Both the position numbers and the translations under genes were made by a program. From NCBI GenBank assembly GCA_003952965.2, contig RXIC02000113.1:62001-126000 (forward strand): a stretch of DNA of 64,000 nt. Direction: 5' to 3'. Under the pieces are notes generated by a model. That model ran no database searches. It saw only the letters and a list, made by a program, of their open reading frames with translations, and was not told where the DNA came from. Shown here one piece after another: positions 50,310 to 62,228 of this stretch (positions are counted from its first letter, which is position 1; every line of letters starts with the position of its first letter). The stretch comes from Morella rubra. Its lineage: Eukaryota > Streptophyta > Magnoliopsida > Fagales > Myricaceae.

Positions 50310-52041
50310 ATCGGTTGGCGTCGCCAAGATCTCCTCTTGAGCAAGAAATGGAATTCCCTCCTGACTGTGGCGACAATCCCTCTGACGCGCAACCTGATAT
50401 CGAGCCCCAAGAAGAAGTTCGTGAGTCAAGGATGTTATCTCCTGAATCGTAGATTAAAAAGGATTAAGGCTGTTCTGCTCCATTACTCACGGACGTCTGT
50501 GTTTGCACCAAAATTTTGGCATAATAAAATAGGTACAAAATAATCCACTCCTGAAATTTGTGGGTGTGAATATGAGCGAGAAAAATTCCTTGGTCAATCC
50601 TCCTCCATGGATAAGAAGGCTCTTCGACTTCTGGGGATAGTGCCTCAGGTGAAGATTTTGGGTGGTGATCTGAATAATTTGGACGTTTTGAGTGTGTACG
50701 TATGCATTATTACTGCTTAATATTGAGATCGCTGATTCTTATTGTATGCATTGTAGTGTTGAACACGTAATTGAGAGCAGGAATAAGTGGTCAGGTTGTA
50801 GGTTCAAGTACCACCGCGAGTATGGGTAGCAAATCAATAAAAAGGAAGATAATAAAATAGCATCTAGCATTTTCAAAACCGCATCTCTAGGGCATATGAC
50901 CTCATCTCATACGCAATCTCTTAAACAGTTGGTCGCAATTTCTTGTGGCACTAATTTTTGGCAATTCAACAAACAAATCAGGTGCACGTGAACCGGGGGG
51001 CCATAGATGACCCAGTAACATATAAAAAAGTCGGGTTATCTGTTCTTGGGCGTCGTCAAGAAATTGATTTGAGCATTTTTAAGAGCCACTTGTCCAATTC
51101 AAATTGCCGAGAGGGGAACAAATGATTAGAATTTCGAGCCGGCTGATCAGCGAAGGAATGCGTCACCTGAAAGATTAACTCTGTCCTCTCAATGCTAGAT
51201 TAACCGTGATCAAAAGTGAGACATCGAGGTTCATGAAGCTCCAAAACGACAACCGTTTAGGCACGCACCATGATGCTGGAACTAAACAAACGAACGACTC
51301 AACCAAAGGAGATGAACAGAAGACCGAACCAAACTGGCTTTCTCCTGTAACTTCCCCCCTCCCCACCCTCTTTCAACCTCAAAAATGAAAACGACAGGGG
51401 ATTGACAAAGGCGCATAGGCCATATTGCTGTAGATTTACCTTTGGGCGTTGTGCTTGCTTAGTTGACCCACATTCCAACCATGGAAACGGCGCACATGAT
51501 TGGCTTTTCTTCCCCGTACGAAGACGCAAAAGGAGAGTCTGAATTTGACTGTACGTTTTGTCCAATTGGCTTGTCAGAACGGAATCCAACAGTGGTTGGC
51601 TTTTCTTTTTCAGAACGTATAAATTGCAGGTTGCGTGCGTATAACTAAAAAGCTGAGGGTCAACTATGTGGGTTTTTCCTTCCCACAGCACCATATCAGG
51701 TAAGTTTGAATATTCCCCCAACGTCAACCGTAGCGTTTAAAGAACAAAAAGTCAAACTATTTTTTTCCCCCTTCTGTCTGTAATGGTATCGGGAGAGATC
51801 GGATACAAGGGATTAAAAAAACACCAATTTGGCAGTCGGTGTTGTGAAGAGTGTTAATGTCCAGGTAGTTGTTTGACTTCTTTCTGTATTAGATTGTATT
51901 TTGTGTGTGTTCGGTTAGACATCCTTGGATAACAACAGGGTGACTGGGGTTCTCAAAACTCTCCCTCTCTCTGTACAGAGGAGATTCAAAAGGCTGTTTT
52001 GTTTTTCATCTTTCTTTGTAATTACCTGTTCCTCAAGAGAG
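50310..52041. other. Intergenic region and HIPL1 upstream region
   Basis: No gene supported. A tRNA-like B-box (ggttcaagtacc, about 50802) followed by an A-rich stretch may be the trace of a SINE but has no convincing A-box or ends. The last few hundred bases before 52042 should contain the HIPL1 promoter and 5' UTR. Confidence 0.4.
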
Positions 52042-55000
52042 ATGAGAGGTGTTCTTAGCACTACCTTCGTGCTTTCTCACCTGCTGCTGTTCATGACTGA
52101 TTATTGCTTTTCACATCCTTTGTGTACTAATATGAGTTGGGTGTTTCTCCTTCTTGTTTCCAGATTTTATAGTTTTTTTTATGGTTTGATTGCCAAATAA
52201 CTTATTCTGGCAATCCAATGGAGCATCAACATGTCTTATTACCTTGGCTCAAATCTACATTTTTCTCTTCTGCTTATAACTAGGACTGATTTTGTAGCTT
52301 TTTTTTTTTAAAGTTGTTTTCCTTTTACAGGGTCACCTTTTCCCCCAAGGACCCCGCTTGTTTTCTGTCAATACAATGGCAGTGTCTGCTGTAACTCTAC
52401 CAAAGATATGGAATTGCAAGATCAATTTAAAGCAATGAATGTATCTGATCTTCGTTGCGCTTCTCTTCTGAAATCAATACTCTGCGCGGTAATTCTCAAG
52501 TGACTATTGTTGCACTTCTTTATTGATCTTACTGTGCCTCTATGTCGGATTTGAAAAAGGCTGTCTTTTCTCTTTAGAATTTTCTTATTTATTATGTTCT
52601 TATGTTCTATGAGTGGGTAGGCCTTTTCAAATCCTCGCATTGTTACTGCTATCTATACATGTCTCTGGATTGTGGCTGTGTTTATTTCGTTTTTTGCTTC
52701 ATATGAATTGATGTTAGGGAAGGGGAATCCTCGCAAGCATGCAACGGAATTCAAGATGCTTGAATGTTAACAGAAATATCACAACATGCAATGCATCGTG
52801 GCATGTGATTTTAAGATATCATCTAAAAACTGAGACCTTGATTTCTTCTGATTGTTAGAAACTTGCAGCAAAATGAATTCTCACCATGTAATGGCTGACA
52901 TCGAGCACCTACAGTGGGAACAGAAAATTACAGTTGGTTTATACTGTTCTGCTAAGGACTACAATCTGGAAACTTTTTTTTGCCCCTTACATATATCTGT
53001 ATCATCTATGCATGGCAGACGTGTGATCCGTTCTCAGCAGAGCTATATCGAATTGAATCAGCACCGAGGAAAGTTCCTGTTCTCTGCAATTCTACTGTTT
53101 CAGTAAACTCAACCCTGTCCCAAATGGTTGGCGTTGACTTTTGTGCAAACGTTTGGGATGAATGCAAAAATTTATCACTATCAGATTCTCTCTTTTCACC
53201 GCAAGATAGAGGTGGAATGCCACCGAATTCTACTTCGAAGCTGACTGATATATGGCAGTCAAAAAGTGCTTTCTGCAATCAGTTTGGCGGTGCTTCTGAA
53301 TCTGGAGCGGTGTGTTTTGATGGGGGGCCAGTTATACTAAATCATACTGAAAACTTAAGTCCACCTGCTGGCATTTGCCTTGAGAAAATTGATAACGGGT
53401 CATATATTAATATGGTAGCCCATCCTGATGGGTCAAATCGTGTCTTCCTATCTGACCAATCGGGTAGGATATGGTTGGGACTGTTCCTGAGGAGGGATCG
53501 GGAGAGCTATTGGCAATTGATGAATCAAATCCTTTTCTCGATATAACTGACCAAGTATATTTCGACACTGAGTTTGGGATGATGGGGATGGCATTTCATC
53601 GGAACTTTCCACAGAACGGCCGCTTCTTTGTTTCCTTTAACTGTGATAAGGTTAAGTGGGCAGAATGTTCAGGAAGATGTTCATGTAACTCAGATGTGGG
53701 ATGTTATCCTTCACAATTAGAATCTGACAATGGGGCCCAGCCATGCCAGTATTCCAGTGTCATAGCTGAGTTTACTGCTAATGATAGCGCATCACAACCT
53801 TCCTCGGTAAATTTGCATGGTTTTTCCCGGAGTCATTTCGCCTAACTTTTATCACTGAGTGGTCTTAATTGTATGATCTGTTCCGTCTCATTTACAGATA
53901 TTAAGCGCCAAACCCGTGGAAGTCAGAAGGATATTCACAATGGGCCTTCCATTTACTTCTCATCATGGTGGTCAGATTCTGTTTGGACCTGAAGATGGTT
54001 ACCTTTACTTTATGATGGGAGATGGCGGAGGTGACGGCGATCCTTACAATTTTGCACAAAACAAGAAATCCTTGCTTGGAAAGATTATGAGGCTTGACAT
54101 AGATAACATCCCAAGTAAGTACTCGTACAATGTGTTGTTTTTTTAACTCAAATGCTTCTCTTTATCTTTGTTCGTAAGCTGTGCATATCAGGTTTTAGCC
54201 TTTTGCTTGTTCACTACTTATTCTTCTATATGCTTTTACTCCTTGATATATTTAATTCATGATATGCTTTCCAAATGCAGCCTAACAAAAATCACGTTGA
54301 AGGTTAAAAGCTCTCAACAGAAAAGTTAAGAAACACTTTCAAACAAAAGACTCTCTCGTTCAACTTTATTTTCTAGCCGATATCAATTAAAATTCCTTTA
54401 GAAAGGTTAAGAAACACCTTGAGTTTGATTTTATTTTTCAGGAATGCAATCTAACAGAGCAGCTTTGTACTGTCTTGCTTTAGTGGAGGCAGAGGATGTT
54501 TTAATGTCAAACATCTTTAGATACTTTCAAAAGGTTTTAGTTCCACCACTTTGAACATTCATAGCCACTATTTCAATCTACAATAGGTGCCTTCGTTTGA
54601 TACATCAAGTAAATCTGGTGCAACTAAAGACCAACTAAACTTCTTAATCATGAGACGTGCATTTTCAAGCACAGCAGACTAGATGGAGTATCTCTTGAGA
54701 TTTTTTGGTCTTCTTTAAATTACCATTTCCTAGTAAAGTAACTCTCTGTGATTGCATTTCCTTTGCAATAATAATGCAGGTGAAACGGTAGTTGCTGACC
54801 TTGGTCTATGGGGAAATTACTCTGTCCCTCTAGATAATCCATTCGCTGAAGATAAGGAACTGCAGCCTGAAATTTGGGCATTAGGATTCAGAAATCCTTG
54901 GCGTTGCAGTTTTGATTCAGAAAGGCCTTCCTACTTCCTGTGTGGAGATGTTGGCCAGGGGCAAGTTCAAGATTAATTCACTTCTAAGTGATTTTCTTTT

Positions 55001-56005
55001 CCAAGTTTTGTTGCTTTGCACGCTCACCTAGACAGACACGCACTGTGCAATTGGTTTATTATTATTATTATTATTATTTATTACATGGTTTTTGCAGATG
55101 CATATGTTTTTTTCTTGAAGACGAGCTTCTTTTGACCTTAACTATCCTTGTCTATTTAGTGTCATTAAATGTTTGAAGTTATTGATCTTGTAGAACGAAT
55201 ATGAAGAGGTGGATCTAGTCACTAAGGGTGGCAATTACGGATGGCGTGTTTATGAGGGCCCCTTTCTTTTTAATCCCCCGACTTCTCCAGGGGGGAATAC
55301 CTCTGTTAGCTCTATTGACCCTATATTTCCTGTGATGGGCTATAAACACTCTGAGGTAAGAAAAGGAATAGGATCTGCATCAATCACAGGTGGCTACTTT
55401 TATCGCTCCATGACTGACCCGTGCATGTATGGAAGGTAATTTTGACTATACTTCCCTGCTTTTATGACCATTAGCTTCTCTTCTCAATACATCCTATTCA
55501 ATACTTCCCAAGTAAGGCACTCTTTCTTCCTCTGCACAACTTAACACCGTTGGAAGAGTTTTATAATGTTAACGCCAATAGTGTTTGTCGCTGATGATGT
55601 CATGGACACAGGTACCTTTTTGCAGATCTGTATGCCAGTGGTATGTGGGCAGGTACAGAAAGCCCAACAGATAGCGGGAACTTCACCAGCTTTGAGATTA
55701 CTATGGGTTGTGCTCGGGATTCTCCTATCCAATGCTCCTCCTTAGCAGGAAGCTCTGTCGCCGCACTGGGGTACATATTTTCTTTTGGTGAGGATAACAG
55801 GAAGGATATCTTCATCCTAGCCAGCAGTGGTTTGTTCAGAGTTGTTCGTCCTAGTCGCTGCAACTACACTTGCTCCAAGGAAAATGTTACAGATTTTGGC
55901 CGTCCGACATCTGCTCCCCCTCCATCTCATTCCGACTCAACTGGTAGTCGGATGAATAATCCAGTGATTTTATTCATTGCTGCTTTTGTTTGGTTCTCCT
56001 GGTAA
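52042..56005 (+). CDS. HIPL1: HIPL1-like protein (HHIP-like, glucose/sorbosone dehydrogenase domain, GPI-anchored), with one frameshift
   Basis: A secreted, probably GPI-anchored protein with a quinoprotein-type beta-propeller; substrate unknown. Exons 52042-52135, 52331-52488, 53019-53806, 53898-54114, 54780-54964, 55194-55435 and 55612-56005 match the family in order. A signal peptide (about 24 residues) precedes a Cys-rich N-domain (about 25-190; [21 protein letters not shown]). The propeller follows ([68 protein letters not shown]). A hydrophobic C-terminus after the CNYTCSKEN block fits GPI attachment. In exon 3 the frame changes at GGG 53477-53479: IWL is in one frame and GTVPEEG in the next, so one base, probably a fourth G, is missing. 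With it the protein would be about 692 aa, the normal size. The exon 5 donor (CAA|GTTCAA, 54965) is weak and adds GQ. The frameshift is a real mutation or an assembly error. Confidence 0.9.
55056..55080. repeat. TTA microsatellite in HIPL1 intron 5
   Basis: About eight ATT/TTA units in the intron between 54964 and 55194. Confidence 0.85.
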
Positions 56006-57218
56006 TAATCCGTCGCTAGAGCTGCCGTTTAGAGGGACGTCATGCTTTGTATCAAATGACGAGTGCCATTGACTGGAATAACTTGTTTCTTTGTCCTTAA
56101 AAATTTCTTTTTCCATTTTTTTTTTGAGTAATTGGTAAGTTGTATTGAAAATAATCAAGCTGTACAAAAGTTGGGGCAGCCAAACTTTTGGTTATGTTTG
56201 TTGTGTTTTTAAAAATATTTTTTCTGTAATGATTAAATTTTTTTGGTATATATGTGAAAATGGTGAGAGTGAAACCTATAAACAAATATTTAAAAAGATA
56301 ATTTTTTTTTAAAATTTGTTATTTTAAAGAACGTGAGAAAGGTAAGTAGGTAACTTACCCACAGCGATTGGCTCCGTCTAGCTATGCGCTTCACTGGACA
56401 TGGTCCAGTAAGTTTGGAGGTGGCCCAAAAAGCTAAATTATGCACGCAATAGGTCGCTGATGAGCTTTAAGAACTCACTGTGCGGGGAAACTTATATGAG
56501 CACCTGATGGTGATAATATTATAAGCAAGGATATATATATATAAAGCATAGAAAGATTGAAACAGACATTAGAAGAAATCGTATCACAGAAGCCTGACTA
56601 AACAAGTAAACATTAGTACTAAAGAGGTATAGACATCGAGGTTCCATGCAATTGCAGTGCGACAGACTACAGTCGTTTAGTCGCCCACCATGCAAGTAGT
56701 ACATGGGTGCAACAAATTTGACGTCGCACCGAAACGATCCGTATCACCGCCCAAACTTTATAAGGTCAACTTTGAAGTGCCCATTAGAGTAGACAACAGT
56801 AATTAGTCGAAACTTGCAACTTGCTACATATATATAGCTGCCATATTCAAGCATTAGATGACATCATCTTCAATTTGAAGGAGACTTTTATATCATAATC
56901 GCGGCTTTTATATCATAGTTTCTAGATCTTCGCAACGTGGAATAGGTACTCTCAATATGTTACCAACCAAAACTTTGTGCAATTAAGAACCTGCTTGTTC
57001 GATTCTTTATTGTGAGACCTGTGTTGTCAACCACATAAGACATCTCTTGTTAGATAATATAATTTAAATAATAAAATTTTCATCTTCCTATCAAACTTTT
57101 AGAATGAGTGGAAATTTACATATCTTGAAATTGTTCCTCTTATTTAGTGGTCTTCTTTGCACTGCTAATTTTTAAAAAAGCAATTCTCCCTGTGCATTTA
57201 TTTCCCAATATATTGCAG
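56006..57218. other. Region between HIPL1 and its first partial duplicate
   Basis: No intact gene. The final part (about 57140-57218) resembles the end of HIPL1 intron 4 (ctctgtgattgcatttcc at 54744 against ctccctgtgcatttatttcc), so the duplication begins within intron 4 rather than at the exon. Confidence 0.5.
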
Positions 57219-58830
57219 GTGAAATTGTAGTTGCTGATCGTCATCTATGGGGAAATTATTCTGTCCCTGGAGATAATCCATTTGCGGAAGATAAGGAACT
57301 GCAGCCGGAAATTTGGAGCCTAGGATTTAGAAATCCTTGGCGATGCAGTTTTGATTCAGAAAGGCCTTCCTACTTCCTATGTGGAGATGTTGGCCAGGGT
57401 GGCAGGTTCCAAGATTAATTTTCGTCCAAATGATTTTCCTTTTCCAAGTTTTGTTGATTTCACCGTGCATTTGAAGCGCAGTTATTTTTTTCTCCATGCG
57501 AGTTTCCTGGTAACCAATTCATTACCCTATTATTCTGTAACACCCCTCTCTTATTTAATCTACTTATTTGATATAGTTTTTATGTATAATATATATAAGT
57601 TTTTGATCCACTTGTTTAAATATAGCTTTTTTTTTTTATATAAGTTCTATTATATGTGTTTATGTGACATTTTTTTTTACACTTACATTTACACAGGATA
57701 TAGGGTCTAGCAGGACCAGTGCTAGAGTGTCCAGGGGAAAATTCCCGAGGTAGGAGGGGCTTGAGTACTTGGGAAAAAGAAATTTCTGGGGTAAGTGATC
57801 TGTGAGGCCGAGGTCACCAGGAGAAACACCCGGGGACACGAGTAGTAATACCAGGGTCACCGCGTAGTAAAGGCAGGTCACTAAGTACTAAAGTCTCGGG
57901 CTGACCCAAAGCAGCATGCTAGGAGTTTTAAGACCCGAGCACTACTCGGGAATTTTGAGACCTGGACCCGAGATCTTTTAGACTATGCCGAGACATCAAT
58001 GCCCAAGGCTTATTTTTGTCATGCGTAGATGACTGAGCCCTGTATACCGGCTTTATTTTTTCTTTACCTTTTTCCACGTGCCTTAACCGGATGATGTGTA
58101 TTAATGTGCATCAAATGCACTCTTATCTTGTTTTCTTGTTTTAGCCGATCCTATAGATGGAGCTTTGTCATTGGTGCCTATTTTCATTTACCGCTTTTAA
58201 TAGATACGTGAGATTTGGGAAAGTTAGGTGGCTGCTTATGATTGGTACGTCATGATTTCTGCTGACCTAGGGTATGTAGACTGGCCAGGGAGAAATAACC
58301 GTAAGTAAGTTATGTTCTATTTATTTGTTTTGTTCAACAAAAAGAATAAGAGAGAAAGAGACTTACTCGACTAACTGATAACGACATAAGAGAAATTTCA
58401 TCTAACCAAAAGAGCAAGGAAGGGGAGTGACGTGAAAAATCTTATGACTAAAGGAAGAAGAGACCGAAGGAAAAAAGGGAAAAATCAAAGAGGTAGTTCG
58501 GCTGTACCCTTTCTTCTCATCAGCTTTTATCTTTTCTTGTCCTAACTTATGTCTTGCTTTCTAGGTGTCTTAAATCATTCAAGAAAGTAGCACAGCAACG
58601 ACTAAGGTAAGGGTGTAAAGTTTGTCTTAAATAGGGGTATTGGGGTTGTTCGGATTGTGCTTAAAACGTGACTTTTATCATGGGATGAGAAAAGACAAGT
58701 AACCCATTTTTGTTTCTGCGTTGGATTTTAAACCAAACAAAACATGTGAAGGGCTTATAAGAGAAAAGGGCCAAAAGACTTTGGGACCACCTAGGGCCAG
58801 ATTCTACTTTTGAGAAAAATGGGTTTTCAT

Positions 58831-59128
58831 ATATGCCCGGGGAAGACTGTTTTAGATAGGCTCGGGAAAGATTTTGTTTGTATTTATGCCCGGGAAAGAC
58901 TCTTTATATACATGGCCGGGAAAGCTTTTATTCTTACATGCCCGGGAAAATGTTTTTGAATGACAGGGGAAAGGGTTTGTTTTGAATGCCCGGGGAAGGT
59001 TTTGTTTTTACATGCTCGGGGGGGAAGACTTATATTTTTATTACATGCCCAGGAAGATTTTTATATGCCCCGAGAAGATTGTTTTTATACTCGGGAAGAA
59101 TTTTCTTTATATGACCGGGATGTTTTTC
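58831..59128. repeat. Minisatellite of atgcccgggaaaga units inside the LTR
   Basis: About twelve degenerate copies of atgcccgggaaaga spaced 22-32 bp apart with T-rich linkers (tttgtttttac and variants). Related ctcggg/cccgag words also occur upstream at about 57890-57970. Confidence 0.8.
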
Positions 59129-60015
59129 TTTTGGAAACAGTCAAGGGCCCTAAATCCTTGAGATTTTTCTTGAATAGCTGGTCCTTAGTAGGTTTAGAAA
59201 GAAAATAAAAATAACCAAGCTGTATAAGTTGTTAGACTTGCCTATTACAGCATGTGGTATTATTGTTTCAGTTATGATGATTTAAATGCTAAGTTGACTG
59301 AGTCTAACACATGAACCTCATAAAATGAAAACAATTAGGTCTTTTATTGAAGATTAGATCTGGCCACTTATGGATTAAGAAAAGTTACTGTGAATTTAGG
59401 TTGCTTTATTCTATATGATAGTTGATATATGAAATCCATTGAAATTCTTAATTTCTTGATTATCAATGAGGCATATGACACATGTTGCATCATCATGTCA
59501 TGGGTCATGTCATGGGTGTGGGAAATCGAATAACAGAATGACAGAAATGAAACTCATACCTAGAAGGGGGTCCGATGACAGGGTGACAGTATCAATCACA
59601 ACAGTGGGATAGTGCAAGCCACCATTGAAAGGAGTGGTTGGTATCCCTGGCGTGAAACAATACGCTTGACAGGGTCCTGGTGCCGGGGCACAGACAGTCC
59701 CAGAGGAGAGGAGGGACGCACAACCCTGACTCTGGGGGTTAAACAGAGAGACTAAAAGGACATCTCTGATGACCAGAAAAGAAAGAAAAGAAAAAAGTGA
59801 AATGACCGGGAAACAAATGCATCATTCCTGCATTGCATCGATCATACATTGTTATCCTGTTTATTTTGATCAATGCTTAATTCTTATTGTTGACATGCTA
59901 CTATAATTGTTCATAACATGTCCTTTTTCCCCCTTACTGAGTCAGTAGGACTCACCCTTTTATTTGTTTAAAATTTTGTATGTACTACTGTGGCTGTGGG
60001 CATTGGACTTAACAG

Positions 60016-60306
60016 ATGTTGACTTTCATGAGCGAGGAGATTTTCGATGTCGACCCGTACATTTTAGTGAGGACGATATGGACATTTGTCACGGACACGT
60101 TTGAGGTATTCGTGGGGTACGAGCCCCAATGGTACCTCAAGGATCCACCTGCGTTCCCTATTCCCATAGTTGAAGATTTTGGGCTGGTCGATGTTGACCT
60201 AGCTCTTTTATACGTTGTCCCTCCTTCACCGGCGCCGCCGGTAAAGAGCACCGGGGATAACGAGGTTATTGACCTAACCTCTGACACTGAGTCAGAGATT
60301 GAGTAG
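60016..60306 (+). other. Open frame of 96 codons inside the LTR element
   Basis: The frame begins MLTFMSEEIFDVDPYILV, has a Pro-rich middle (VVPPSPAPPVK) and ends EVIDLTSDTESEIE followed by TAG. The final acidic block resembles a SUMO-interacting motif (VIDL followed by acids). I do not recognise a retroelement protein domain in it; it may be part of an LTR-encoded or transduced frame, or chance. Confidence 0.35.
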
Positions 60307-61892
60307 ACGTCAATGGTAGTCTTTGTCTTTTTGTTGGTTTAGGTAGTTAGTAGGTTTCGCGGTTGGGATGGAAAGCTGCAGACAGCTTCCACTTGTGTAC
60401 TTACTTTCTTTTACTTTTGTTTTCCTCATGAAGGATCTTTTATAAAAAGAAAACTCATGATCCTAGTGGAACTGTTTCTCTTTGTATATTCCATTCCTTG
60501 TCTTATATCATATTTAATTTAATTTTCACCCCTACTTATGATAAGTACTAGTTATATTTTATTATTAGTTATCCAAATCATCAAAATTTCTAACTTATGC
60601 AATAAAGTGATATATCGTATATTTGATTTTTCAAATAAATTTTTTAAATAATCAGTTTCCACTAAGCTTTTCAAAGCCATTCGTCCGAACTTATAGGATT
60701 TATTCGTGCCGTAATCTCCGTTTGTGTACATACTATTACTATAGATGAGCTTAGGAGGTGAGTACTGGTTTGAGGCGTGACATATTCTTTGTGACTGCCA
60801 TCACTTAATTCTTTGATCTTATAGGACCTATACGAAGAGGTGGATATGGTCAGCAAGGGTGGGAACTATGGGTGGCCGGTTTACCAGGGCCCGTATCTTC
60901 GCAATGCCCAAACTTCTTGTGAAGGAAATACTTCTACTAGCTCTACGGACCTAATCTTTCCAGTAATGGGTTACCACAAGTCTGATCCGAGCGGAGGTGG
61001 ATCTGCTGCAATCATAGGTGGCTACTTTTATCGGTCCCAGACTGATCCTTGCATGCATGGAAGGTACTTGATTATATTAATTTGTCTGACTTTAAAACCC
61101 CCCAGTCCTACCAATTCTAGATCCTTTTGCTCACTAATCAATAGAATAGACTAGTAGAGTTCCAAGTAATGTGAAATAATGGAGTTTCAAGTAATTTGGG
61201 ATTGAAATTATATATCTGTTGTCAATACCTATAAAGGAAGACATGATTCGTTTGTCAATACCAGCAGTGGGGTGTACAGAGTTGTTCGTCCTAGTCGCTG
61301 CAACTACACTTGCTCCAAGGAGACTTTTACATCTCTCGGCGGTCCAACATCGGCTACTCATCCTCATTTCAGCTCAACTGGTCGACCGTTGAGTAATCCA
61401 TCAATGGAGCTGGCTCTGATCTTAATGATCTTTTCGTTGCTGCTTTTGTTTGGTTCTTCCTGTAATCTGTACTTACCTAGTGCTGTCGTCTAGAGGGACA
61501 CAATGCTTTGTATCAAAACCTAGCAGTCATCATGATCTCCCACGACAAGAGTGCCCTTGACTTGGCCACCTCGTTTTTTTATCCTCCTTTAAAGTTTTGC
61601 TTGCTTGATTTCTACTATGGTTGTGTTCAGCCCTAGAATTCATTCCAAATCCTATTTACATTGCTAGCAAATAAAGACTTCCTCATTCGAAGCATTAATC
61701 GAGAAAGAAGGTTTTAAGATCTTTAGCATTCTTTTTTTGTCTTTTGCTTCTTCTTTTTTCTTGAGAAAAATTAAAAAAAAAATTATTAATTTTAAAATAT
61801 GCTGAATTTTTAAAATTGTCAAATCACTAAATGAGTGTAGATTATGCTTGTAGAGTGTATTTTTTTTTCGTAACCCTTATTTTTAAAATTAT

Positions 61893-62228
61893 TATGTGGG
61901 CTGATACAAAAAACCAACAGATAGCGGGAACTTCACCAGTACTCAGATTCCTGTCGGCTTTGCTTCGGACTCTCCTATCCAATTCACTGATGAAGCAGGA
62001 GGCTCTGTCCCCGATCTGGGGTACATAAGCTCTTTCAGTAAGGATAACAGGAAGGATATCTTCGTCCTAACCAGCAGTGGACTCTATAGAGTGGTTCGTC
62101 CTAGTCGCTGCAACTACACTTGCTCCAAGGAAACTGCTACAGTTCTTACCTCTCCGACATCTGCTCCTCCCCTGGCCCATCTTCTTCTCATTTCAACTCA
62201 ACTTGTAGGCGGCTGGATATTCCCCTAG
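61893..62228 (+). pseudogene. Second partial HIPL1 duplicate (3' part of exon 7)
   Basis: Begins tatgtgggctgatac, matching HIPL1 exon 7 from about 55649, and runs through DSGNFTSTQIPVGFASDSP, DNRKDIFVLTSSGLYRVV and [17 protein letters not shown] to a TAG at 62226-62228. One base is lost near 61910 relative to HIPL1, and the C-terminal tail is shorter. No other exons accompany it, so it is a fragment. The region between 61494 and 61892 shows no other coding sequence. Confidence 0.85.

Larger units (their letters stand above)
57536..60782. mobile_element. Solo-LTR-like element, probably Ty3/Gypsy type
   Basis: The element starts TGTAACACCCC and ends GGCGTGACA, the TG...CA ends and near-complementary termini usual for plant Ty3/Gypsy LTRs. 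It is flanked on both sides by tattc (57531-57535 and 60783-60787), a perfect 5-bp target-site duplication. At 3247 bp it shows no gag, protease, reverse transcriptase or integrase region and no second LTR, so it looks like a solo LTR of a family with long LTRs. The intact duplication suggests a fairly young insertion, but a single LTR cannot be dated by comparing ends. It sits in the intron of the first HIPL1 partial duplicate. It carries a G/C-containing minisatellite (58831-59128) and a 96-codon open frame (60016-60306). The family assignment rests on termini and length only. Confidence 0.8.
57219..61493 (+). pseudogene. First partial HIPL1 duplicate (exons 5, 6 and 3' part of 7), split by a retroelement
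   Basis: Exon 5' (57219-57396, starting after an intact AG) is about 90% identical to HIPL1 exon 5 and encodes [19 protein letters not shown]. Exon 6' (60825-61063, with AG before and GT after) encodes DLYEEVDMVSKGGNYGW through SQTDPCMHG. The last piece (about 61217-61493) has [20 protein letters not shown] and a hydrophobic tail to a TAG, but most of the propeller-end part of exon 7 is missing before it. No upstream exons 1-4 are present and the exon 5' donor does not join exon 6' in frame. The intron between 5' and 6' carries the LTR element at 57536-60782. Open frames inside the exons are still intact, so loss is fairly recent or some readthrough use is possible. Confidence 0.85.

Noticed and set aside
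50790-50850. tRNA- or SINE-like B-box (ggttcaagtacc) followed by an A-rich stretch
   Set aside because: No matching A-box at the right distance, no cloverleaf pairing seen by eye and no target-site duplication, so not listed as a tRNA or SINE.
61831-62028. Frame beginning MSVDYACRVYFFF across the start of the second HIPL1 duplicate
   Set aside because: It crosses from AT-rich intergenic DNA into the HIPL1 fragment in the wrong frame; not a gene of its own.
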